Numbered from the stretch's first letter, positions 52,280-63,074 are shown. The stretch: 64,000 nucleotides of DNA from Cordylochernes scorpioides (GCA_030710605.1 CP092863.1:143250623-143314622), one strand, 5' to 3'. The notes: generated by a model from the sequence alone, not told the origin. Numbers and translations are program-made.

Positions 52280-52440
52280 GGGGAAATATCCTGACCACGC
52301 TTACATAAGCTTTTTTAGAAGGCAGAGCGCCATCTAGTGGAACAGAAATCAACTAAACATTGATTTAGCTTGTTCCCTGATATTTGGCCAACCTATTTTC
52401 TTGATAAATCTTGAAAAAAATGTAAAAATGTGGCATTTCT
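52280..52440 (-). mobile_element. Family C copy without ribozyme
   Basis: GGAAATATCCTGACCACGCT, GCGCCATCTAGTGGAACAGA and TTTCTTGATAAATCTTGA. The sequence departs before the ribozyme. A second such copy is at 52795-52945. Confidence 0.6.
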
Positions 52441-53195
52441 TCATAGATTAAAATTAGTGGATTAATTTTTCCATTTTATTTTGGAAGGTAGGAAAAAAAT
52501 CCTCTTTGACCTGAAAGCTCTTAACAAATTCGTCTTTTTAGAAAAATGAATCATTTTTAGCGCCTTACCAAATGCTTTATTTTATTTTTTTTTGCTAAAA
52601 AGACAAAATATTTCTGTCGAAACCTTGAGAAAATAAAAACATCTTTCAAAACGAGTGTTATTTAAATAACTATAATATATGCTATATTATAATGTGTGTG
52701 TTTATTTTATTTATGTTTATATTAAACATATATATATATATTGAAAACTATAAAAATAAAATAATAAAAAATGTCAGGTGTTGGTATTAAACTCAAAAAC
52801 GGGGAATATCCTGACCACGAAAACATGAGCTCTTTTAGATAGCAGAGCGCCATCTAGTGGAACAGAAATCAACTAAACGTTGATTTAACTAGTTCCCTGA
52901 TATTTGGCTAACCCATTTTCTTGATAAATCTTGAAAAAATGTAAAAGCGTGGCATTTCTTTATAGATAAAAATTGGTTGATTAATTTTACCCTTTTATTT
53001 AGGTACGTAGGGAAAAAGCTTCTTTGACTTGAAAGCTCTTAACAAATTGAATCTTAATAAAGTTTTGTATCTTTGAAATATTTTAAAAATGATTTTTACA
53101 GACTCTCTCTCTCTCTCTCTCTTTACATCGGATATGAAATAAACAGAAAAATAGAATTTAATGTATGAGTATTCAAATGAAGTGATTTTTAAATT
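52440..53195. other. AT-rich spacer with second family C copy
   Basis: Positions 52445-52530 and 52945-53050 resemble each other (TGGCATTTCTT ... GGTA...AGGGAAAAA ... GAAAGCTCTTAACAAATT), so 52285-52530 and 52795-53050 are two copies of one element. A (CT)n run lies at 53103-53123. Confidence 0.5.
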
Positions 53196-53199
53196 AGTA

Positions 53200-54286
53200 C
53201 ATATACTAATAGAAGACTTTAGGAAGTTTTATATTTTAATGTCGATTGTCGTCTGTTTTTTTTTTTTTTTTTTTTTTTTTAAGCAGACAGAGGCAATTTT
53301 GTTCACACTTGGTTATCTTGTCTTCAATAAAGGTCACTGTAATATCTTTCAGAGTTATTGTCTGAATCCCGATATACATGCCAAAAGGTACAACTTCCTT
53401 AAGTTTTGTCCATGAGTGTATACACACTTGGTTACCTCGTATGTCTTCAATAAAGGTTACTGTAATATATTTCATAGTTATTGTCTGAATCTCGATATAC
53501 ATGCTAAAAGGTACAACTTCCTTAAGTTTTGTCCATGAGTGTATACACACTTGGTTATCTCGTATGTCTTCAATAAAGGTCACTGTGATATAAATCAGAG
53601 TTATTATCTGAATACCTATATACATGCCAAAAGGTACAACTTCTTTAGGTTTTGTCCTTGAGTGTATACACCCTTGGTTATCTCGTATGTCTTTAATAAA
53701 GGTCACTGTAATATAATTCAGAGTTATTGTCTGAATCCCGATATACATGCTAAACGGTACAACTTCCTTAAGTTTTGTCCATGAGTGTATACACGCTTGG
53801 TTATCTCGTATGTCTTCAATAAAGGTCACTTTAATATAATTCGGAGTTATTGTCTCAATCCCGATATACATGCCAAAAGGTACAACTTCCTTAAGTTTTG
53901 TCTATGAGTTTATACACACTTGGTTATCTTGTGTGTCTTCAATAAAGGTCACTGTAATATAATTCAGAGTTATTGTCTCAATCCCGATATACATGCTAAA
54001 AGGTACAACTTCTTTAAGTTTTGTCCATGAGTGTATACACACTTGGATATCTCGTATGTCTTCAATAAAGGTCACTGTAATATAATTCAGAGTTATTGTC
54101 TGAATCCCGATATACATGCCAAAAGGTACAACTTCCTTAAGTTTTGTCCATGAGTGTATACACACTTGGATATCTCGTATGTCTTCAATAAAGGTCACTG
54201 TAATATAATTCAGAGTTATTGTCTGAATCCCGATATACATGCCAAAAGGTACAACTTCCTTAAGTTTTGTCCATGAGTGTATTATA
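53200..54286 (+). repeat. 123-bp satellite array, about 8-9 units, open in one frame
   Basis: The left MITE end (53205-53300, with a T-run) is followed by eight to nine 123-bp units to TCCATGAGTGTATT. Because 123 is divisible by three and the unit has no stop in one minus frame, frames of 211 and 130 codons result, with the 41-residue period containing HSWTKLKEVVPFSMYIGI and VTFIEDIRDNQVCI. No initiator or domain, so treated as satellite. Confidence 0.9.
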
Positions 54287-54599
54287 ACCGACAATATTAA
54301 TAATATATAAATTGTAAAATTAAATATTTGATTTTAGTTCTTACATTTTCGCTTTTCAATAATATGAAGTTAATTGATAATTAGTGTCTATGATATTTAT
54401 TGACATAATGCCCCCTTATTTTCTTGGTCACTAAGATGATGGAAGATGAGAGAGCTGGACTCGTAGAAAAGAAAAAAAGAAAAATTATCGAACCTATGAA
54501 ATTTGGGCATGTAGAAAGCTACTCAGACTGCCATGGATAGTGGGAAAATGTCAAATATTTCAATCTTAAATAATTTAATCCTGTTAGATCCCTATACTC

Positions 54600-56697
54600 T
54601 CAAAAATGTAAATAAGGAATGACCTTTTTCAGATATACAATGAGAGAAAATGGGTTAGAAAAGATGTTGATGTTAAGAAAATTGAAGGAAGAGAGGAAAA
54701 CACCTGCAATGAGCTGGCTAGTAGGTGTTAAGAAAGCTACCAGAAGGCCACTAGATGTGAGTGATGGTCACTAAGAGATCAAATTGGAGAATATTTGTCC
54801 ATATAGTCACCAAGGAAGAGAGGAAGACCTGCAATGAACTGGCTAGAAGGGGACAAGAAAACTACCAGAAGGTCACTAGATGTGAGTGATGGTCACTAAG
54901 AGATCGAATTGGAGAATATTTGTCCATATAGTCACCAAGGAAGAGAGGAAGACCTGCAATGTGCTAGCTAGAAGGGGTCAAGAAAGTTACCAGAAGGTCA
55001 CTAGATGTGAGTGATGGTCACTAACAGATCAAATTTGAGAATATTTGTCCATATAGTCACCAAGGAAGAGAGGAAGACCTGCAATGAGCTGGCTAGAAGG
55101 GGACAAGAAAACTACCAGAAGGTCACTAGATGTGAATGATGGTCACTAACAGATCAAATTGGAGAATATTTGTCCATATAGTCACCAAGGAAGAGAGGAA
55201 GACCTGCAATGAGCTGGCTAGAAGGGGACAAGAAAACTACCAGAAGGTCACTAGATGTGAGTGATGGTCACTAAGAGATCGAATTGGAGAATATTTGTCC
55301 ATATAGTCACCAAGGAAGAGAGGAAGACCTGCAATGAGCTGGCTAGAAGGGGACAAGAAAACTACCAGAAGGTCACTAGATGTGAGTGATGGTCACTAAG
55401 AGATCGAATTGGAGAATATTTGTCCATATAGTCACCAAGGAAGAGAGGAAGACCTGCAATGAGCTGGCTAGAAGGGGACAAGAAAACTACCAGAAGGTCA
55501 CTAGATGTGAGTGATGGTCACTAACAGATCAAATTGGAGAATATTTGTCCATATAGTCACCAAGGATGAGAGGAAGACCTGCAATGAGCTGGCTAGAAGG
55601 GGACAAGAAAACTACCAGAAGGTCACTAGATGTGAGTGATGGTCACTAAGAGATCGAATTGGAGAATATTTGTCCATGTAGTCATCAAGGAAGAGAAGAA
55701 GACCTGCAATGAACTGGCTAGAAGAGGTCAAGAAAGCTACCAGAAGGTCACTAGATATGAGTGATGGTCACTAACAGATCAAATTGAAGAATATTTGTCC
55801 ATATTGTCACCAAGGAAGAGAGGAAGACCTGCAATGAGCTGACTAGAAGGGGTTAATAAAGCTACCAGAAGGTCACTAGATGTGAGTGATGGTCACTAAC
55901 AGATCAAATTGGAGAATATTTGTCCATATAGTCACCAAGGAAGAGAGGAAGACCTGCAATGAGCTGGCTAGAAGGGGACAAGAAAGCTACCAGAAGGTCA
56001 CTAGATGTGAGTGATGGTCACTAAGAGATCGAATTGGAGAATATTTGTCCATGTAGTCATCAAGGAAGAGAAGAAGACCTGCAATGAACTGGCTAGAAGA
56101 GGTCAAGAAAGCTACCAGAAGGTCACTAGATATGAGTGATGGTCACTAACAGATCAAATTGAAGAATATTTGTCCATATTGTCACCAAGGAAGAGAGGAA
56201 GACCTGCAATGAGCTGACTAGAAGGGGTTAATAAAGCTACCAGAAGGTCACTAGATGTGAGTGATGGTCACTAACAGATCAAATTGGAGAATATTTGTCC
56301 ATATAGTCACCAAGGAAGAGAGGAAGACCTGCAATGAGCTGGCTAGAAGGGGACAAGAAAGCTACCAGAAGGTCACTAGATGTGAGTGATGGTCACTAAG
56401 AGATCGAATTGGAGAATATTTGTCCATGTAGTCATCAAGGAAGAGAAGAAGACCTGCAATGAACTGGCTAGAAGAGGTCAAGAAAGCTACCAGAAGGTCA
56501 CTAGATATGAGTGATGGTCACTAACAGATCAAATTGAAGAATATTTGTCCATATTGTCACCAAGGAAGAGAGGAAGACCTGCAATGAGCTGACTAGAAGG
56601 GGTTAATAAAGCTACCAGAAGGTCACTAGATGAGCTGTGAGTTATGGTCACTAACAGATCAAATTGGAGAATATTTGTCCATATAGTCACCAAAAGT
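54600..56697 (+). repeat. 125-bp satellite with three-unit higher-order repeat
   Basis: Unit 125 bp: AGGAAGAGAGGAAGACCTGC, AATGAGCTGGCTAGAAGGGG, ACCAGAAGGTCACTAGATGT, GAGTGATGGTCACTAA, GAATATTTGTCCATATAGTC. About 17 units. From about 55640 the variant unit with TGTCCATGTAGTCATCAAGG recurs at 55671, 56046 and 56421, exactly 375 bp apart, showing a three-unit higher-order repeat. Confidence 0.9.
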
Positions 56698-56731
56698 TGA
56701 CTTGATGGACTGTAATAATTACAAAATTACT

Positions 56732-57581
56732 TATATTTCTATCCTTATATATATAAAAATGAAATGCGAAATCGATGTTTGTTATCGCATCACGCAAAAA
56801 TCTACTGACTCAATCATTATGGAATTTCGCATGTAGGTAGCTGAAGATTTCGTTTAACATATAGGCTATTCAAAAAACTAAAAAAGTTAATGTGCTTTTT
56901 TTTTAAATAAAAAACCAAAAAGCGTTAGTTCCAGTCTTTTACCGCTAGGGAGCAGCACTGGTCGCGACGATAAATGAATTTGATTTTTTTAAAGCATCGG
57001 TGGTTCAGTGGTAGAATGCTCGCCTGCCACGCGGGCGGCCAGGGTTCGATTCCCGGCCGATGCATTTTTTTTTAAACAATTTTTAAAACTCATTTATATT
57101 ATATCTCCTATATAAATGGAAATTTCATAAGTGGTGTTCGCTAAAAACTTTCGTTACAATGCATCAATTTCGACCAAATTTTCAACATTTATGTAAAACG
57201 AGATGGAGCAGGTTTTGCTTAACATCAAATTATTTTTCCTAACTTTAAAATACATAACTTTGCTGTTATCGATAAAATACAAAAAAATTCAACAGAGTTA
57301 ATTTTATTTATATATAAATACAAAAAAGAAATTCAGCAATTCATTCAACTCAATCTAAAAAAATATTCAAAACAAGCAATTTTAAGATAACACCATATGT
57401 AAAACAGTCGGCCAAGAAAACAACAACGATATTACATCTTTCTCACATATTCACACACAATCTTGATTAATAATTAAATCTAATCTTTAGCATTGTTTAT
57501 TATACTTCATAATATATAATATTCGTTAGGCAAACTTTCACTCGGATAAAACCCGGGCGAAGCCGGGTACACATCCGCTAG
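56732..57581 (+). mobile_element. Non-autonomous Helitron carrying tRNA-Gly
   Basis: Starts TCCTTATATATATAAAAATG and ends GGGCGAAGCCGGGTACACAT...CTAG (hairpin, then CTAG at 57578-57581), between A (56731) and T (57582). 850 bp without a Rep/helicase frame. Carries a tRNA-Gly copy at 56994-57064. The 3' end differs from the Helitrons at 21444 and 42986, so it is a second family. Confidence 0.8.
56994..57064 (+). tRNA. tRNA-Gly(GCC), Helitron-borne, nearly intact
   Basis: 71 nt. Acceptor GCATCGG/CCGATGC pairs fully, anticodon loop has GCC, A-box TGGTTCAGTGG and B-box GGTTCGATTCC are intact. The only visible fault is an A in the T-stem (CAGGG for CCGGG) giving one mismatch. A T-run (57065-57073) follows directly and could terminate Pol III. 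Could be transcribed. Whether it is charged is unknown. Confidence 0.75.
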
Positions 57582-57849
57582 TATATATATAAAAGTCAAT
57601 GTCTGTCTGTTTCGCGATAAACTCAAAAACTACTGAACCAATTGATACCAAATTTTGCATGTCGCTTTTTATAAACCTGAGAAATATTTCCGGCTACATT
57701 TTGATTAGTATTTTTGGCTATTTCTTTTTTTCATTTGAAGAACTTTTGTTTTACGCGGAGTAATCTGGAATGGAATGAATACGCAAATATGGCCATTTTT
57801 TATAAGCATCGGTGGTTCAGTGGTAGAATGCTCGCCTGCCACGCGGGCG
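57582..57849 (+). mobile_element. Second Helitron, truncated in its tRNA-Gly
   Basis: TATATATATAAAAGTCAATG followed by TCTGTCTGTTTCGCG is a Helitron 5' end, lying directly after the previous element. It breaks off inside its own tRNA-Gly copy (57806-57849) where satellite sequence begins. Confidence 0.7.
57806..57849 (+). pseudogene. tRNA-Gly(GCC), 3'-truncated
   Basis: First 44 nt, through the anticodon arm (GCCTGCCACGCGGGCG), then joined to satellite (AGAGGAAAACCTGC). The T-arm and acceptor 3' strand are missing. Confidence 0.75.
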
Positions 57850-58250
57850 AGAGGAAAACCTGCAATGAGCTGGCTAGAAGGGGTCAAGAAAGCTACCAGA
57901 AGGTCACTAGATGTGACTTATGGTCACTAAAATATCAAATTTGAAAATATCTGGTATATAGTCACCAAGGAAGAGAGAAAAACCTGCAATGAGCTGGCTG
58001 GAATTGGTCAAAAAAGCTACCAGAAGGTCACTAGATGTGAGTGATGGTCACTGACAGATCAAATTGTGGAATATTTGTCCATATAGTCACCAAGAAAGAG
58101 AAGAAGACCTGCAATAGGCTGGCTAGAAGGGGTCAAGAAAGCTACCAGAAGGTCACTAGATGTGAGTGATGGTCACTAACAGATCAAATTGGAGAATATT
58201 TGTCCATATAGTCACCAAATTTGACTTGATGGACTGTAATAATGACAAAA
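57850..58250 (+). repeat. 125-bp satellite, second block
   Basis: About three more units. It ends with the same flank (GACTTGATGGACTGTAATAA) that ends the first block at 56697-56725, so block and flank have been duplicated around the Helitrons. Confidence 0.85.
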
Positions 58251-58384
58251 TACTTTATATATATATATTTCAAAGTAAGTTTGTAAAATATTGAATATAT
58301 GTAATTTATTGAAACTCTTTCCTAGTGTAAGAAACTCAAATATATTTCTATAAAGAAATATCCTGTAGTAATTATAAGGACTAA

Positions 58385-58640
58385 TGTATATATATTACGA
58401 TGCACTAGCGCGCCATCTGTTATGAAAATTTGAAACTATTTTAGACGCGTATGATTCTTTTTGAAATTAAACAATTTCTACTGCCCTTACCTCAATGGAA
58501 AAATTAATGGGAGGGCCTAGATCATAGGTGGTGAACCTTTCCAGCGGTTTCGCCAGTTTAATCTACCATACCGCTGTTATATTGCATTTTTCGATCTTCC
58601 TTTTATATTGATACTGATGCTAGACTCTTGGAATGGGTAT
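58385..58640. mobile_element. Family H copy
   Basis: CACTAGCGCGCCATCTGTTA ... CTACTGCCCTTACCTCAATG ... CCAGCGGTTTCGCCAG. A short inverse arm is at 58780-58880. Confidence 0.65.
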
Positions 58641-58889
58641 TTTAGATTAACTATGGATATAAGCTTTGAGGACAGCAGAATTACATACATTTATAAATAT
58701 ATAATATGCTTCGAGCAATCGCTCTTCCGCAAATATCAAATTGAGTCTTTTATAAGAACATTTATATTATGATGTACTACTACAGATGAACCAGGCCCTC
58801 CCATTAATTTTTCCATTGCAGTAAGGGCAGGAGAAATTGTTTAATGTCAAAAAGAATCTCACGCGTCTAAAATAGTTTCGAATATATTT

Positions 58890-59555
58890 ATATATATCAT
58901 TATGTATGAAATATACTAATTGTAGCAATTTATATATAGAGAGAGACAGTTTAATACTCAAATAAGAAAAACTCTAAGCCTTGATCTATACATATTTAAT
59001 GCATAACTCAACAAAAATATAATATCACAAGAATAGTATATATGAGAATAGAGATTTATCAGTGGATAATTCTGAGGGTCACTAAAAATCATTTAGGCTC
59101 TTTTATATTCATTTGATATTTCTTGAGCAAACGTGCCTAGCATTAAATAAGCAGACGAAACAAACGAGGCCTAACATCTACCCACATTTCATTAGGTAAA
59201 ATTGCCTATTACCTCTTTTTACATTCTCGTGTTCAATATAAAGTACCTATTATAAATCATTTTAATTATAAGATATTTATCTTTTGATTATAATTATGGT
59301 ATTTTTCAAAGTTTGTAAATATTCTTATTTCCTTTTTTGTTGTTTTAATATGTATTTTATCCGAAACATTGGATTTGCCATTTGAAATTACTCTTGGCCT
59401 ATTTAAATTATGAGAGACTATGTATGCGGTTGGTTTATATAAAATGCCTAAAAAATTTAAATTTCTGTTAAAATCAGAAACCCAAGATTTCCTCTCTTTT
59501 AGAAACTACCATATATATCTGCCAATTATATATCATATATATTTATATATTAAAA
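58890..59555. other. AT-rich spacer, no gene seen
   Basis: No recognised feature. Confidence 0.45.
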
Positions 59556-59559
59556 ATAA

Positions 59560-59697
59560 AGATGGCATATCCTGACCAGGAGCATATGTGCTTCACAGAA
59601 GGCAGAGCGCCATCTGGTGGAACAGAAATCAACTAAACATTGATTTGGCCTGTTCCCTGATATTTGGCCACCCCAATTTCTTGATAAATCAAGAGAC
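59560..59697 (-). mobile_element. Family C end
   Basis: GATGGCATATCCTGACCAGG ... GCGCCATCTGGTGGAACAGA ... AATTTCTTGATAAATCAAGA, cut before the ribozyme by a 123-bp repeat fragment (59698-59810). Confidence 0.6.
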
Positions 59698-59810
59698 AAA
59701 AGGAAGTTGTACCTTTTAGCATGTATATCGGAATTCAGACAAACTAACTCGTATTACAGTGACCTTTATTGAAGAAACACAAGATAACCAAGTGGGAACA
59801 ATATTGCCAC
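59698..59810 (-). repeat. 123-bp unit, split by family A
   Basis: GGAAGTTGTACCTTTTAGCA ... AGATAACCAAGTG. Its other end (TGCCTCTGTATACTTC ... TTTCCACTTCCCTAAG ... TCCATGAGCCTATA) is at 60345-60428, so the family A repeat inserted in a MITE copy. Confidence 0.65.
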
Positions 59811-59811
59811 T

Positions 59812-60345
59812 ATAGATGGAAAATTTGCCGGGAGGAAATTGATCCATTGAAGCACAGGGCGCCTCTTCCGTCAAAATAAACGTCAAAACCTGACGCCATC
59901 TATTGACCGTCGCCGCAACTAGCGGCCTCGGGTCAGGACAAAGTCCCAACATCAGCTTTGGCAAACTGAGAAGCGTCCACAGCGAGACCATGATTTGACG
60001 GAAGAGGCACCCTATGCTTCTATGGATCAATTTCCTCCCGGCAAATTTTCCATCTATATTCTAGCCATAGATTTGGCCCAGCCACCTTGCCAGCAAAACA
60101 CCTCTTTGGCAGATTGTCAAGATTCCATTAGATCCCGTGTGGATCTCATGGAATAAAGTCCGCCCTAGACTGACGAGGGCCATTAGCCCGAAACCATGGT
60201 CTCTAGGTGGACGCTTCTCAGTTTGCCAAAGCTGGTGTTGTGGCTTTGTCACCGACCCGAGGCCGCTAGTTTGCGGCGACGGTCAATAGATGGCGTCAGC
60301 TTTTGACGTTTATTTTGACGGGAGAGACGCCCTGTGCTTCTATGA
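59812..60345. mobile_element. Family A hammerhead repeat, inverted dimer in a MITE
   Basis: Left arm 59820-60000 (minus sense, ribozyme truncated at 59968-60000) and right arm 60055-60345 (plus sense, ribozyme intact). Both carry GGCAAATTTTCCATCTATA and CAATAGATGGCGTCA-type ends. Confidence 0.75.
60158..60212 (+). ncRNA. Hammerhead ribozyme, best copy (family A)
   Basis: Stem I 5' GTCCGCCCTAGA (to 60169), core CTGACGA (60170-60176), stem II GGGC-CATTA-GCCC, GAAA (60190-60193), stem III ACC/GGT closing on AT, cleavage triplet GTC ending at 60201, stem I 3' TCTAGGTGGAC. Every conserved position is present. Stem I pairs CCTAGA/TCTAGG, then GTCC/GGAC beyond a small internal loop, a typical site for tertiary contact with loop II. 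Confidence 0.9.
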
Positions 60346-60737
60346 ATATTGCCTCTGTATACTTCAAAAAATGACCGGCGTCATCAAATATTTTCCACTT
60401 CCCTAAGTTTTTATCCATGAGCCTATATATATAACAGGTATATATGTAATTTAAATGACTTGTGTTTGATTTTTAAACATTTATATTTCATCCATGTTTC
60501 TTAGGGTAGAGCCCTGTCTTTCTTTTCATATATTTTTCTTAATCACAAATAAAATTTGAAAAAAAAAGACAAAATTTCAATAAAAAATAAATCTTACATT
60601 GGATATTTGTTAATCTTTTTTCATAAAACAAAGCAATCAACCAATAAGATATTTTCCAAGTAAATAACTGAAGATAGAGGTTAACAAAGATATTTTTCGA
60701 AAGCCTATGCGAATTAACCCATTGAAGATCTAATTTC

Positions 60738-60788
60738 AACATGCTGATGAGGACCAACACCCCGAAACGTGTACCTGGTTACCTTTTC
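60738..60788 (+). ncRNA. Hammerhead-like copy, weak stems (family B)
   Basis: CTGATGA at 60744-60750 and CCCGAAACG are intact, but stem II (GGACC/CCCC) and stem I pair poorly. Probably inactive. The flanking AATTCCGATAGATGGCTCAA end confirms family B. Confidence 0.5.
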
Positions 60789-60879
60789 TTGATTAATTAC
60801 GAAATTATATTAAGGGCTAATGCTAAAATAATTCCGATAGATGGCTCAAGCCATCAGCAAATTTTAGTTATACTTTTAG

Positions 60880-61065
60880 TTAAATATATAATTTACTTAT
60901 TCTGAAAGCAGGAATCATTGATGGCATATGAACAAATACAACATCTACAATAATAAGAGAAAAAATACTATTAATAAAATAATAAACATTTGTTAAAATA
61001 CTATACTTTGGACATGACTTCATTCAGACATAATTAAATGATTCAGCTAGAGTATTTTATACAGG
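60880..61065. other. AT-rich spacer
   Basis: No recognised feature. Confidence 0.4.
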
Positions 61066-61069
61066 TAAA

Positions 61070-61135
61070 TCAGTCGCCACCTACTACTCATCATGATTAT
61101 CATGGCCTGCATCACTTAAACTAGGAATAATTTAA
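61070..61135 (+). repeat. SINE 3' end
   Basis: CAGTCGCCACCTACTACTCA, TCATGATTATCATGGCCTGC and an ACTAGGAATAAT tail. Confidence 0.55.
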
Positions 61136-61585
61136 AGGTCATATATAAAAATACTACTTAAATCATATAACAATAAAAATAATATAAAGAATCTATTATC
61201 TTGCAGTCTAATAACCACAACGTTTTTTTCTCGTGGTCCATGGTCAAAAGTTTTTTTTTTCTATAATTCACAGAGTAAGAGAACTAATTGGAGTGAGGTG
61301 AGTAGAAAGCATTAATCTTTAGAGAAAGAATGATGGATTGTACTTAGTTTCTGACCTCTAAGATAATTTATAATTTTCCTTCACATTCTCACCTTATGTC
61401 TCCATTTTTCACTTTTTAAATAAATATTTAAAATCCTATATATATTCGCATATATAGAAAAAAACAGTTAAATTTCGGAATACAATTTTTTTTACTATAA
61501 ATATATTCAATATATTCTCAGATTTAAGAAATTTACGATTAACTTTTATAAAATATTCGAACACCTTATGTAATATTTTATGAAA
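61135..61585. other. AT-rich spacer, no gene seen
   Basis: No recognised feature. Confidence 0.45.
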
Positions 61586-61589
61586 TTAT

Positions 61590-61775
61590 GAAAAAGGTAT
61601 CTCCTTATCGTGCAACTGAAAGTTACTGATGGCTTGCGCCATCTATCGGAATAAATATCAACTATTCTCGTTGATTTTTAATTATTCCAGAATTGACCAA
61701 ATACCCATTCTTGATTAATCAAGAAAAGCTAACCACGGACGCGTTTCGGGCTGTTGGCTCTCATCAGCATTATGA
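61590..61775 (-). mobile_element. Family B copy, cut inside the ribozyme
   Basis: CATCTCCTTATCGTGCAACT start through GCGCCATCTATCGGAATAAA. The hammerhead (61732-61773) keeps CTGATGA, stem II, GAAAC and stem III, but its 5' stem-I strand is replaced by foreign sequence. Confidence 0.65.
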
Positions 61776-61799
61776 AATATGTTTAATTATTATAAAAAA

Positions 61800-62000
61800 A
61801 AACACCGCAAGCTTTCGAGATATCGCGCTTCAACAAACAAAATTATAATTTAGCTCTTAGATTATATCTTGAAGATAGAGGCTGCCTGGCCGGCATTCAT
61901 AGTTCTTCAAATTAAAGATACTTGGGCCAGTAAATCTTTTTATTTATTATCTCGACGTTTTGACAAAAATCTTTTGTTCTCGTCAGGAGCGAATAAAAAT
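61800..62000 (-). mobile_element. Two Penelope-like terminal repeats, degenerate
   Basis: 61806-61840 (minus): GTTGAAGCGCG...TCTCGAAAGCTTGCGG, D-type. 61950-61992 (minus): CTCCTGACGAG...TTTTTGTCAAAACGTCGAG, where GAAAC has become CAAAAC. Confidence 0.5.
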
Positions 62001-62009
62001 TAAAACATT

Positions 62010-62250
62010 TGGCAAAGGTCAAGATGCCTGAAGGACCAGTTTTTTGGTCGTTGAGGTACAGCTTGCACCACGCTGATGAGGGCCAACAGCCCGAAACGCG
62101 TACATGGTTAACTTTTCTTGATTAATCAAGAATGGGTAATTGGCCAATTCTGTAATAATTAGAAGTCAACGAGAATAGTTGATATTTATTCTGATAGATG
62201 GCGCAAGCCATCAGCAACTTTCAGTTGCTCAATAAGCAGATGCATTTTTA
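62010..62250 (+). mobile_element. Family B copy with hammerhead
   Basis: Starts AAGATGCCTGAAGGACCAG and ends GATGGCGCAAGCCATCAGCA with a GCAGATGCATTTTT tail. The most complete plus-strand copy. Confidence 0.7.
62067..62108 (+). ncRNA. Hammerhead ribozyme, intact core (family B)
   Basis: ACCACG stem I, CTGATGA (62073-62079), GGGCC-AACA-GCCC, GAAAC (62093-62097), ACG/CGT stem III, GTA cleavage triplet, CATGGT stem I with one C-A mismatch. The core is complete. Confidence 0.8.
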
Positions 62251-62334
62251 ATAATGTATGCATCTTATCCCAGTACAATATCACATTTGTACTATTTCTT
62301 CATATTTGGCAAAGCGTTAAAAATTATTCTTAGA

Positions 62335-62640
62335 TTATAATTTCGCCTATTGAAGAGCGAGTATTCGAATGCTTGGGGTGTTTTTGTAATAAAGAAACGT
62401 ATTGCGTAATTTAGGAAAAAGGCATCTCCTTATCGTGCCACTTAAAGTTTCTGATGGCTTGCGCCATCTATCGGAATAAATATCAATTATTCTTCGATTT
62501 TTTGGTTAATTATTCCAGAATTTATAAAGAGACAAAGGTCGTCTCTCCCGTCAAAATAGACCTCAAATCTAGACGCTATCTATTCCAGAATTGAATAAAT
62601 ATACGCAAGTTATCAGCAACTTTAAGCTGCATGTAAAGGA
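62335..62640. mobile_element. Nested ends of families D, B and A
   Basis: 62340-62395: D-type (ATTGAAGAGCGAG ... CGAATGCTTGG). 62413-62522: family B start. 62530-62590: family A end (GTCTCTCCCGTCAAAATAGA) inserted in the family B TATTCCAGAATT site. Confidence 0.5.
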
Positions 62641-62767
62641 AATCCTTTTTCTTAATTTATACACCTTATCCCAGTACAATATCACTTTTGTACTGTTTTT
62701 TTCTTATTGCGTAAAGTTTTTAGATATCTTATTATGTATTAAACATAGCTAGATATTAATTTGATAT

Positions 62768-62830
62768 CGCCTACTTCTACCTACCATGATTATCATGGCC
62801 TGTAACACGTGTACTAGGGATAAGCAAAAA
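62768..62830 (+). repeat. SINE 3' end
   Basis: ACCATGATTATCATGGCCTG and CACGTGTACTAGGGATAAGC with an A tail. Confidence 0.55.
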
Positions 62831-63074
62831 AAAAAGATTTTAATTTGAAGAGATTCGTCTGATTATACTCAGAGAATAAATGAAATTTATTTTTCTTCTT
62901 TACTTATTAAAAGAAAAGGGAAAAAACAGCTTTTTTCAATATATCCAATTTTCATCCAATATTTTGGTGATAATTATTTTTGTGTCTAAATATAGAAATG
63001 TTGTATGTGAACTATTGATAAATCAATAAGTTAAAATGATTCATATGATGGGAATTTTTCAGATTTAATTTAAA

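Noticed and set aside
59716-60252. Minus frames of 63 and 104 codons resembling 17887-18294
   Set aside because: The resemblance is explained by the shared family A repeat; frames are interrupted differently in each copy.
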